In this document: positions 8,081-14,746 of the stretch, in pieces
Layout of the letters: the number at the start of each line of letters is the position of its first letter
Position numbering within the stretch: the first letter of the stretch is position 1
Source of the DNA: a virus
DNA length: 36,779 nt
Virus record (IMG/VR): IMGVR_UViG_3300044615_000233
Span: 1 to 36,779 of that record
Reading direction: 5' to 3' (one strand)
Notes under the pieces: generated by a model
Told to the model about the DNA's origin: nothing
What the model saw: the letters and a program-made list of their open reading frames with translations, nothing else
The model's database searches: none
Translations under genes and position numbers: made by a program

Positions 8081-8418
8081 TGCCGAATACCTATAAAGTT
8101 CTTGGTCAGTTAGCCCCTGCTAATACAACAGCCGCAACTTTGTACACAGTACCTAGTTCAACATCAACTGTTGTATCAGCTATTACTGTGGCTAACATTA
8201 CTACGGGTGGCACTACTGCGCAATATAGAATTGCAATAAGGCCAGCAGGCGCAACACTTGCAAACCAGCATTACCTTGCCTATGACGTCAATGTATCTGC
8301 AAACGATACTGTTACGCTTGTGCTAGGTATTACATTGGCAGCAACTGATGTAATAACGGTTCGTAGTTCGGTCGCTGACACGATTGCTTTTTCTGCATTT
8401 GGCTGTGAAATCACGTGA
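8080..8418 (+). CDS. Small beta-rich structural protein
   Basis: A 112-residue protein. The ATG at 8080 was chosen because it overlaps the preceding TAA in TAATG; the reading frame itself is open further upstream. The sequence, starting MPNTYKVLGQLAPANTTAAT and with VVSAITVANITTGGTTAQYR, is alternating beta with Ala/Thr, like small phage proteins found beside fibre or head genes. There are no cysteine-rich or enzymatic motifs. The function is unknown; a structural role is inferred from neighbours. Confidence 0.65.
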   Translation: MPNTYKVLGQLAPANTTAATLYTVPSSTSTVVSAITVANITTGGTTAQYRIAIRPAGATLANQHYLAYDVNVSANDTVTLVLGITLAATDVITVRSSVADTIAFSAFGCEIT

Positions 8419-9284
8419 GCGTAAGATCAGCACGATATAACCTGCTTTCATTGCGTAATCCAAAAGGATTAACGGTCATACCCGAAGAGCTCGATGCGTG
8501 GGTTTTTCTTGATAATGCGCAGATCAGATCATCACAGCAACAACGCGCTATAATTCAGCTAGTCCGTGAATTAAAACATGCGCAGCTTTGGTCAAAAATG
8601 AAAGCTATATACCCGTTCGTGGGTGGGACGGCGACGACGCATAAGTTCAATCTTAAAGATCCTCGTGATTTGGCCGCAGCATTTAGATTACAGTTTTTCG
8701 GTGGGTGGACACATAGCAATAATGGTGTGCTGCCTAATGGTACAACTGCATTTGCAGACACAAATCTCACGGCCAGTACGTCTTTAATAAACAATAGCAC
8801 ACATTTATCATATTATTCACGTACAGCAGCTGCCTCTGGGGTGCCTGGTATAAGTACAGGAGTAGATATAGGAGCGCTCAATTCTTTTACAGGAACTATA
8901 CCTGTGATACAATTAGTTATTAGAGGTGATTTATCTGGATCACAAGTAAGTATATCTAATCACTACAGTGCTGCGAATCAAATAACAACAAATCAAACAT
9001 CTGGACAAGGTTTGTTTGTTGGCACACGTACAAGTTCAAATGTGCATAGACTATACAAAAACACAACAAATATAGCTTCTGATTTGAATGCAAGTAATAC
9101 AAACGTTTCGAGCGTAGCTCGCAGAATTTATATAGCTGCAAGAAACGATCAAGGGTCTGCTTTTCAGTACAGCAACAAAGAATCCGGATTTATTAGCATA
9201 GGCGACGGTCTGACTGGCACAGATGTAACAGCCCTCTACAACATCGTCCAACGATTCCAAACTTCACTCGGAAGACAGGTATGA
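8415..9284 (+). CDS. LamG/concanavalin-like fibre or glycan-binding protein
   Basis: A 289-residue protein starting with GTG in a GTGA overlap. The N-terminus (~1-60) is helical; from ~68 the pattern YPFVGGTATTHKFNLKDPRD, GGWTHSNNGVLPNGTTAFAD and STHLSYYSRT matches a domain common in phage tail-associated proteins with a lectin-like jelly roll. A surface-binding role is likely. The DNA from about 8700 to 9200 is visibly more A+T rich than the flanks, and codon choice shifts to A/T-ending codons, which suggests recent acquisition of the binding part. Confidence 0.65.
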   Translation: MSVRSARYNLLSLRNPKGLTVIPEELDAWVFLDNAQIRSSQQQRAIIQLVRELKHAQLWSKMKAIYPFVGGTATTHKFNLKDPRDLAAAFRLQFFGGWTHSNNGVLPNGTTAFADTNLTASTSLINNSTHLSYYSRTAAASGVPGISTGVDIGALNSFTGTIPVIQLVIRGDLSGSQVSISNHYSAANQITTNQTSGQGLFVGTRTSSNVHRLYKNTTNIASDLNASNTNVSSVARRIYIAARNDQGSAFQYSNKESGFISIGDGLTGTDVTALYNIVQRFQTSLGRQV

Positions 9285-9541
9285 ACCTAGCACAGATACC
9301 TATTAATGAGCTTGTCAACTACTGCGCCAAGCTAACAGCAGAGCAGGCGGACTCATTGCGTGGTCAGGTGTTCTTGCAGGATTCGTATTTCAATCCTATT
9401 CAGGACATCGAGGACAACTGGATTATTTCAGCGCAGGAAGTGGCGTATTGCGCGAATGCAGAGTTCCTATGGATTAAAGACCTGCCGATGATACCATTCG
9501 TACCAAAGCCCGCACCGCCGTTGTTTGGAGTTGAATCATGA
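9281..9541 (+). CDS. Hypothetical protein after the fibre gene
   Basis: An 86-residue protein coupled by ATGA overlap to the LamG-like gene. It is acidic, with helices and a proline-rich end (PFVPKPAPPLFGVES). No family was recognised with certainty; a position directly after a receptor-binding-like gene is often held by chaperones or small accessory proteins, but nothing in the sequence proves that. Confidence 0.6.
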   Translation: MNLAQIPINELVNYCAKLTAEQADSLRGQVFLQDSYFNPIQDIEDNWIISAQEVAYCANAEFLWIKDLPMIPFVPKPAPPLFGVES

Positions 9542-9822
9542 CCGTAGAGACTATGTTCGGCATCATCATGAGCACCATGCTAGCCATCATCGGATTCTGG
9601 GTTAAGACGTTAGTCAATGACTTCCGCGAGACACGCGATAACGTGATCGCCATGCACGAAGTCATGAGTAATACGACCAACGAGATCATTGCTCTCAAGA
9701 AATCAGATGAGCTAATCACACAGCGCATTGTGGAGATTATCGAGCGGCTGGTACGATTAGAAGAACGAACAGGCAACATAGACCCAAAACCACGTAAGGC
9801 ATACAAGCGTGCTGTCAGATGA
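9538..9822 (+). CDS. Single-span membrane protein with coiled coil (holin-accessory candidate)
   Basis: A 94-residue protein with a hydrophobic N-terminal segment (~4-28, TMFGIIMSTMLAIIGFWVKT) followed by a long amphipathic helix rich in Glu, Ile and Leu (IVEIIERLVRLEERTG) and a basic tail. This topology resembles XhlA-type and other small lysis-associated proteins, although in XhlA the membrane span is C-terminal. It overlaps the next gene, which is also membrane-associated, by 14 nt. The lysis role is an inference from topology and pairing. Confidence 0.6.
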   Translation: MTVETMFGIIMSTMLAIIGFWVKTLVNDFRETRDNVIAMHEVMSNTTNEIIALKKSDELITQRIVEIIERLVRLEERTGNIDPKPRKAYKRAVR

Positions 9823-10165
9823 TCCAATCATATCGAAGGTTGTACTGCGCTACAAGTTCTGGCCCAAGCGTCAGGATTACGTTCCGCCTATCGAGCGCGT
9901 GCCGCTTGCAAACGAATTGCAGCCGCATGTTCCACGTGAAACAAAGCTAGGATTTACGGGATACATGAAACTGATCCCGCATGTTTTTACAATTATCAAA
10001 GGTGCTTTAATGAGCAACTGGAAAACAACGGTCACAGGCGTAGTAGGTGCATTGGCTGTACTGGTCAATTCAATTACTGGCGTTGTGATTCCACAGGACG
10101 CAATTATTGCCGTCGTACTTTTCGCACTCGGATTCTTTGCAAAGGATGGTAAGAGCAATGATTGA
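9809..10165 (+). CDS. Holin-like membrane protein with possible nested short form
   Basis: A 118-residue frame with a GTG start inside the previous gene. Residues ~1-60 are soluble with many prolines. Residues 68-118 (MSNWKTTVTGVVGALAVLVN to FALGFFAKDGK) have two hydrophobic stretches and resemble small phage holin-like proteins of about 50 residues that begin at exactly such an MSNWKTT. An internal ATG at 10010 (residue 68) has AAAGG seven bases upstream, so a 51-residue product is plausible. Either form could be the functional holin. Confidence 0.6.
   Translation: MLSDDPIISKVVLRYKFWPKRQDYVPPIERVPLANELQPHVPRETKLGFTGYMKLIPHVFTIIKGALMSNWKTTVTGVVGALAVLVNSITGVVIPQDAIIAVVLFALGFFAKDGKSND
10010..10165 (+). 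CDS. Nested short holin-like product (alternative start)
   Basis: This in-frame internal start gives a 51-residue, two-span protein of typical small-holin length. The AAAGG ribosome-binding site seven bases before ATG is better than anything visible at the GTG of the long form. If both are made, the soluble N-terminal extension of the long form might act as a modifier; that part is speculative. Confidence 0.45.
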   Translation: MSNWKTTVTGVVGALAVLVNSITGVVIPQDAIIAVVLFALGFFAKDGKSND

Positions 10166-10358
10166 TTTTAGCAAGATCAAAAACAAGGCAGTGGTAACCA
10201 TCAACCACGGTGCAAAAGACATTGACGTAGAAGTAGTAAACGATACTCCGAGCGCGTGCGTAGTCAAGCTGCCAGACGGCTCGATTATGACCGTAGGCAA
10301 GATGCACGTTAAGGCAATCAAGCCAGAGACTCCCGTACCTTCTGCTATCAAGGAATAA
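10158..10358 (+). CDS. Small hypothetical beta-rich protein
   Basis: A 66-residue protein; the ATG at 10158 overlaps the end of the holin-like gene by eight bases and is preferred to an upstream in-frame start because of the purine-rich GGATGGTAAGAG before it. It reads as short strands (AVVTINHGAKDIDVEVVN, SACVVKLPDGSIMTVGKMHV), like small phage structural or accessory proteins. No family is recognised. Confidence 0.55.
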   Translation: MIDFSKIKNKAVVTINHGAKDIDVEVVNDTPSACVVKLPDGSIMTVGKMHVKAIKPETPVPSAIKE

Positions 10359-10361
10359 ACA

Positions 10362-10937
10362 ATGCCTCTCGTATCGCGCGCAGTAATCAAGCAGGACTGG
10401 TTAAACATCGCAGCAATCGACACAAGCCGCGACGGTCTTATAGATCGTCTAATTGGCTATGTTGACAATGAGATTAAAGACATCTGCAATCAGCCCATCA
10501 TTCAGGAAAGCGTAACAGCTTACTACGAAGGCACGCGCGATACGTTGCTTCTAACAGGTTATACCGTGCCCGTAACGTTGAGCGCGCTTAAGTTCAGAGA
10601 TAGTTACGGTGATACCTTCAAGTCCGTTACGGGCACTACTAATCTTGTGGACATACGCGGCGTCAAATACCTATACCTTGAAGATGGTTTCATCAACAAG
10701 CAGTACGAAGCGGTCATGTCAATCGGCTATACTAGCATCCCTAGCGTTATAGAGATATGCGCCGCGGAGATGGTAACCGAGCTGTACATGGAGACACCAT
10801 TCGCACCGCAGGCAAACCGCTTTGGCGTAACAGCTATCACGGAAAGCGAAGCTGGTATGTCCATCTCCAAGACATTGCAGGCAATGCGTACGCGCGTTAA
10901 GCCAAGACTTGCACCATATACGCGCGTGACGATATGA
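10362..10937 (+). CDS. Head-tail connector (gp6-like adaptor)
   Basis: This 191-residue protein fits the HK97 gp6/DNA-packaging adaptor family that stacks under the portal ring. It starts with a helical bundle containing DRLIGYVDNEIKDICNQPII, where a short helix leads into a YY-xx-T strand, then a beta hairpin region with VTLSALKFRDSYGD and a helical C-terminus (VIEICAAEMVTELY). The position, first of a set of three morphogenesis genes before the tail tube, agrees. The stop overlaps the next ATG. Confidence 0.75.
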   Translation: MPLVSRAVIKQDWLNIAAIDTSRDGLIDRLIGYVDNEIKDICNQPIIQESVTAYYEGTRDTLLLTGYTVPVTLSALKFRDSYGDTFKSVTGTTNLVDIRGVKYLYLEDGFINKQYEAVMSIGYTSIPSVIEICAAEMVTELYMETPFAPQANRFGVTAITESEAGMSISKTLQAMRTRVKPRLAPYTRVTI

Positions 10938-11437
10938 GCGATCTCTCACAAAGATTGGCACGGCTGGAGCGTGGGATATTGGCAGCGGTAAAAGATGTAG
11001 CGCAGAGCATCCCTTACGAGCTGCAAATCTTTACAGAGGATTATCTCAATCCTAACGAAGCAGGGCAGAAAACGGCAAAAGATGGCCAGCGTTATTATCC
11101 ACGACCGAACACAACGTCTAAACTGCGTACACTTTACGGTAACATTGCACGGTCTCTTGCACCGGGTGAAACAGGTAATTTTAGCAATGTGGAATTTCGT
11201 AATGGCAAGTTTGAAATAGAGTACGGTTACGATCCGCGCACACCTGTGAAGTCTGGAAAGATCAATCAGACGCTTATGTACGCTAGGTACAACGAACTAG
11301 GCACATCACGAGCAAAGGCAAGGCCGTTCCTAAAGCCGGGCTTTGCTGCCTATATGCGTGATGCTTCTGGATACAAAGCCCTTATCAAAGAGCTTGAAAC
11401 TACGATTGTAGATGAGTTTATGCAGGAGTTCGGATAA
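10934..11437 (+). CDS. HK97 gp10-like neck/tail completion protein
   Basis: A 167-residue protein with the typical ending of the family, YNELGTSRAKARPFLKPGF (about residues 114-132), which corresponds to the E-x-G-T ... A-x-P-F-L-x-P signature, followed by an amphipathic C-terminal helix. Members join the connector to the tail during maturation. It is coupled by overlap with the genes on both sides. Confidence 0.8.
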   Translation: MSDLSQRLARLERGILAAVKDVAQSIPYELQIFTEDYLNPNEAGQKTAKDGQRYYPRPNTTSKLRTLYGNIARSLAPGETGNFSNVEFRNGKFEIEYGYDPRTPVKSGKINQTLMYARYNELGTSRAKARPFLKPGFAAYMRDASGYKALIKELETTIVDEFMQEFG

Positions 11438-11901
11438 TGGCTAGCAATTCGATGCAGTACATTGTAGATACAATCATTGACGCTCTGAACAGCGACGGCA
11501 ATCTTACGCCGCGCCGTATATGGAGACCGGATGCGTACGAGTCAAATACTACTATATGCTATCCATACATTAGCCAGATGCAGTACGACACGGACTCCGA
11601 GACGGGCTTGAGCTTGGGGCTTGGTCGTGCATTGGTCGAGATCATGTGCAACGCCATGATAGAAGCAGACCCAAGCGAGTTAGGCATAGCTAACGAGCGG
11701 GCGGGCGATATTGCCAGTCGTATCAAGTACGCTTTGGAGCAATACGATCTGGACGCACTAGGCAGCAACAACGACGGCAAATTTTATACAGCTATCACGT
11801 CAATGCACGTTGACGGTAACGTAGGCAACTTTAACACAGGCAGCAACAAAATACAGATGGGCGTTGCTGCTACTGTAACATTTGTGATACAACCAGTCTA
11901 G
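11437..11901 (+). CDS. Probable tail terminator/completion protein
   Basis: A 154-residue protein that begins one base inside the preceding stop. It has an N-terminal helix (MQYIVDTIIDALNS), a central strand pair including LGRALVEIMCNAMI, a helix (RAGDIASRIKYALEQY) and a final strand (ATVTFVIQPV), an alpha-beta pattern matching small tail terminator proteins. The order adaptor, gp10-like, terminator, tube is the usual one. Assignment is mostly by position. Confidence 0.65.
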   Translation: MASNSMQYIVDTIIDALNSDGNLTPRRIWRPDAYESNTTICYPYISQMQYDTDSETGLSLGLGRALVEIMCNAMIEADPSELGIANERAGDIASRIKYALEQYDLDALGSNNDGKFYTAITSMHVDGNVGNFNTGSNKIQMGVAATVTFVIQPV

Positions 11902-11906
11902 GGCAC

Positions 11907-12656
11907 ATGGACACACAGGACACACAACTAGATACCTTCCCCGTTAGCTTCTGCGTTATCGCATCGCATGATGATATGCACAAGAGCATGCAGGGAATGC
12001 TTCGCTCACTACCAAAGAATGCGGAAGTCTGCATCCTGCTAAATAAGCAGGGGCGCGAACATCACGTTAGCGAAGTAACAGAGCATACCGACGAGTACCA
12101 TACAATCCGCTCGCGCGAGTGGACGTACGAAAAGGGAAAATTCAGCTTTGCACAAGCTCGCAATCTATGCGGTCAGATGGCAACGAAGGAATGGATCTTC
12201 TGGATTGACTGCGACGAGTACCTATGCGAGCAGCAGCATGAAGGCATAGCAGAAGCAACGCTACGACACGGCGGCGGCGTAGGTGGTTTTATGGCGGGGC
12301 AAGCGTCGCTGTCATGCTATAAAAAGCTGATCGGCGAAGCAAATGAAAACGAATACTTTAACATCGGGCAATTGCGGATGTACCGTAACACTCTAGAATT
12401 TTACTGGGAAGGTTACGCACACGAGCAGATTGCACACACTATCCGCGGAGCTGGTTACAGCATCGTAGATACAACTATCACGATCGCACACAATGGTTAC
12501 AGCGGCGATCCTGAAGTGCTCAAGAAGAAGCTCATACGCAATACCACTCTGATCGGCAGATGGTTAGCAGAGAACAACGAAGAGCACGGACTGCATACAT
12601 TCTATCGCGATACATACGTTCGCGATTTAACAGCACTAATTAAAATGGAGAAATGA
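11907..12656 (+). CDS. Family-2-like glycosyltransferase
   Basis: This 249-residue protein opens with a nucleotide-sugar binding fold (SFCVIASHDDMHKSMQGMLR, then AEVCILLNK), has KGKFSFAQARNLCGQMA as in many GT2 members, and a DxD metal motif at D101-C-D103 in WIFWIDCDEYL. The end (YRDTYVRDLTALI) is helical. It lacks a membrane span, so the acceptor should be cytoplasmic. It sits between the tail terminator and tail tube genes, so the acceptor may be a virion protein or a nascent host glycan; neither is shown. The start six bases after the upstream stop indicates it belongs to the same transcript. Confidence 0.8.
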   Translation: MDTQDTQLDTFPVSFCVIASHDDMHKSMQGMLRSLPKNAEVCILLNKQGREHHVSEVTEHTDEYHTIRSREWTYEKGKFSFAQARNLCGQMATKEWIFWIDCDEYLCEQQHEGIAEATLRHGGGVGGFMAGQASLSCYKKLIGEANENEYFNIGQLRMYRNTLEFYWEGYAHEQIAHTIRGAGYSIVDTTITIAHNGYSGDPEVLKKKLIRNTTLIGRWLAENNEEHGLHTFYRDTYVRDLTALIKMEK

Positions 12657-12657
12657 A

Positions 12658-13257
12658 ATGGCACTATCTGGATATGTAATCAATGGTGGTCGTAAGGCAG
12701 AGTTCTTTACGATTACTGTTGGTACAACACAGACAACCTTTGCATCGACTACTCCTGTCTATACCTGCGAAGCGCAGATTACGTCAGACGGAGCGAATGA
12801 TGACAACGGTATTCGCACATGGACGTTAGACCAAGTACAAGCAGACAAGCTTTATTGGGACTTCGTTCAGACATACGCACCTGCTTCTACCTCATCAGCT
12901 ACAACAGAAGAGCTGACGATGGAGAACGGTGAAATTATTAGTGGAGCATCAGCAGGGAGCACAGAACTTGCTATGCTTGTGAAGGGCGCAAAGATTAAAG
13001 GCGGTTTGAGTGATGGCATGCGTCTTGCATGGGCTGGACTTGTTAAGGTCTCAAAGTCTTCTGGCTCGGTAAACTTTGCAGGTACAGCTTATGTCAAGCC
13101 AACGCTAACGGCTATCGCGTCAAGCATTACTACAAATCTTGTAGTACCTTCTGCTGTACTTAACGATTACGTTGGACTTACATCTACAACCATTACAACG
13201 GTAACAATCGGCGCATCTACCTATCCTTATGGTAAGATGCTCGTTGACCTTGCGTAA
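12658..13257 (+). CDS. Major tail tube protein
   Basis: A 199-residue beta-rich protein that starts one base after the glycosyltransferase stop. It carries long alternating strands (AEFFTITVGTTQTTFASTTP, IRTWTLDQVQADKLYWDFVQT), a run typical of tube proteins before tail chaperones, and a C-terminal Thr-rich strand region. It is followed by a strong hairpin terminator, consistent with a highly expressed virion protein. It was assigned from position and composition; the tube fold cannot be verified by eye. Confidence 0.75.
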   Translation: MALSGYVINGGRKAEFFTITVGTTQTTFASTTPVYTCEAQITSDGANDDNGIRTWTLDQVQADKLYWDFVQTYAPASTSSATTEELTMENGEIISGASAGSTELAMLVKGAKIKGGLSDGMRLAWAGLVKVSKSSGSVNFAGTAYVKPTLTAIASSITTNLVVPSAVLNDYVGLTSTTITTVTIGASTYPYGKMLVDLA

Positions 13258-13261
13258 TTCA

Positions 13262-13275
13262 GCGTAGCGATACGC
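13262..13275 (+). other. Small hairpin with GNRA tetraloop
   Basis: GCGTA and TACGC pair around a GCGA tetraloop five bases after the tail tube stop and just before the main terminator hairpin. GNRA loops give stable RNA ends and could protect the tube mRNA from 3' exonucleases. Confidence 0.4.
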
Positions 13276-13280
13276 GTACT

Positions 13281-13332
13281 GGGGGCTGGTACTGGCGATC
13301 TGTGTCCCGTCAGTTACTGGCCCCCTATTTTT
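13281..13332 (+). terminator. Rho-independent terminator after the tail tube gene
   Basis: GGGGGC at 13281 pairs with GCCCCC ending at 13325, extended inward by GU pairs and a CTG/CAG step over one bulged T, and is followed by TATTTTT. It lies 24 bases after the tube stop and 12 before the next ATG, so it probably reduces transcription into the chaperone and tape measure genes. Confidence 0.7.
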
Positions 13333-13343
13333 AAGGACACACA

Positions 13344-13955
13344 ATGAAACTTAACGGCATAGAAATAAAGCATCTACCGGTCACGCTCCGCAATCAACAG
13401 ATTTGCAAAGACTGGTATCAGCGCATTAGCAATCACATACAGCAAAGAAGCGTCGAGTATATGCTCCGCACGATTGCACGATTGCGGCACGGTAGCGAAG
13501 AGTTAGCAGAGCTAATCGACGAAGTGGGCATGGTCAATAACGTAACGCTTCAGGCGCGAATTGTGGGGCTAATAGAGGCACATAAAGCGCAGCATGACTA
13601 CGAGAATGAACAGCGCAAAGCAGCAAAGCAAGCCGAGCTGGAATACGAGCCAATGACGGCAGAAGCAGCAAAGGCCATAGCAGAGCAGGAACTGAAAGAC
13701 TCGCTAGTGGTGCTGCTAAAAGATAGCCCGGAGATAGGGCGCCAGATGTACTTTAATTTGGACGCTTTCCCGCATACGATGGAGTCTATGCTGCTAGGCA
13801 TTGACTGCATACGGGGCACGGTCGATTATAGCAAGCTATTAGAGCAAGAATCGGATGCTATCAAGAGCGCAAACGATAGCGAATTCTGGCAGGACGTGAC
13901 GGCCTCGGAGGTGGCTCAATACGTCGATCGATTTCGCAGCTCGCACAAGCAATGA
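13344..13955 (+). CDS. Tail assembly chaperone-like protein A
   Basis: A 203-residue protein after the tail tube gene and before the tape measure, where G/GT-type chaperones of siphophages lie. It is mostly helical and charged, with no membrane or signal segment. The C-terminal third, LDAFPHTMESMLLGIDCIRG to WQDVTASEVAQYV, is clearly related to the protein at 14309. Its ribosome-binding leader AAGGACACACAATGAA is the same 16 bases as before that second gene. The role is from position; the alternative is a family of unknown tail proteins. Confidence 0.65.
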   Translation: MKLNGIEIKHLPVTLRNQQICKDWYQRISNHIQQRSVEYMLRTIARLRHGSEELAELIDEVGMVNNVTLQARIVGLIEAHKAQHDYENEQRKAAKQAELEYEPMTAEAAKAIAEQELKDSLVVLLKDSPEIGRQMYFNLDAFPHTMESMLLGIDCIRGTVDYSKLLEQESDAIKSANDSEFWQDVTASEVAQYVDRFRSSHKQ

Positions 13956-13980
13956 GTTATACGAAGTTTGGCGGGTCACT

Positions 13981-14319
13981 ATGTGGAAAATTCACGAAGT
14001 GAAGCTGTTAGACAAGTACGGATTCTCGCAAGAGCATCCTAACTTTACAATGGACATAGACGATAACTACACCGACACGTTACCAGCTACCGCATCATCT
14101 ATGGCAATGGCTCTGCAATACGCTCCCGAATGGGGATTGAGTTACTACGAAGTAATGGATATGGCGTATGCGGAGTTTTACAAGCTGGTAAACATCCAAA
14201 AAGCAATTAACTATAAGAAGCCGTGGTGGACTGGAGATGTAGGCGAGCAAGCATACATGTACGAGAAAGCCAGCGGCAAGCGTCTCAACAAACCTCGAAG
14301 GACACACAATGAATTTTGA
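13981..14319 (+). CDS. Small protein between the chaperone-like pair, possible frameshift partner
   Basis: A 112-residue protein with acidic and aromatic content (SYYEVMDMAYAEFYKL, then YKKPWWTGDVGEQAY). An ATG at 13981 would make it an independent gene 25 bases after the preceding stop. However, the frame is open upstream from 13900, overlapping the end of chaperone A by 56 nt in the +1 frame, so a G/GT-like fused product is possible. Its stop overlaps the next gene by 11 nt. No family is recognised. Confidence 0.6.
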   Translation: MWKIHEVKLLDKYGFSQEHPNFTMDIDDNYTDTLPATASSMAMALQYAPEWGLSYYEVMDMAYAEFYKLVNIQKAINYKKPWWTGDVGEQAYMYEKASGKRLNKPRRTHNEF

Positions 14320-14746
14320 ACCAATCCCGCTATCAGTAGCGAACGCGAAGCTATTGCAAGAATGGCAAGGTAAGATTAGCGCATACATTGAAGAGCACGG
14401 CAAAGACCGCATCATGTCGGGCGTGTCGAAGATGTACGCAGAAGATGCAGAGTTTGCCGCACTTGTGGATAAAGCAATCAGCAATGGCGGTACGTTTACC
14501 GAGCTTGACTTGACCGAATGGGCAAAGAGCAATATGATAAAGGCAGCCGCGCTGCATCGCCAAATGCAGGAGCTACCGCACACAATGAGCGCACTTATGC
14601 TTGGCATTGATTGCATCAAAGCGACCGCAGACAAGAGCAAGCTATCCGAACAGGACGCAGCACAGTTTGACGATGAAGGATTCTGGCATCACGTAACAAT
14701 TACCGATGTGCAGAAGTATTGCAATACCCTACTTGAAATGAAGTAA
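14309..14746 (+). CDS. Tail assembly chaperone-like protein B, paralogue of the 13344 protein
   Basis: A 145-residue protein. The N-terminal half parallels the first copy (ANAKLLQEWQGKISAYIEEH against RNQQICKDWYQRISNHIQQR), and the C-terminal half matches well: LPHTMSALMLGIDCIKATAD and FWHHVTITDVQKY. The central ~60 residues of the first copy are missing. It carries the identical RBS leader. The ATG lies within the end of the 13981 gene, and its stop overlaps the tape measure start by one base. A tandem duplication followed by shortening explains it. Confidence 0.65.
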   Translation: MNFEPIPLSVANAKLLQEWQGKISAYIEEHGKDRIMSGVSKMYAEDAEFAALVDKAISNGGTFTELDLTEWAKSNMIKAAALHRQMQELPHTMSALMLGIDCIKATADKSKLSEQDAAQFDDEGFWHHVTITDVQKYCNTLLEMK

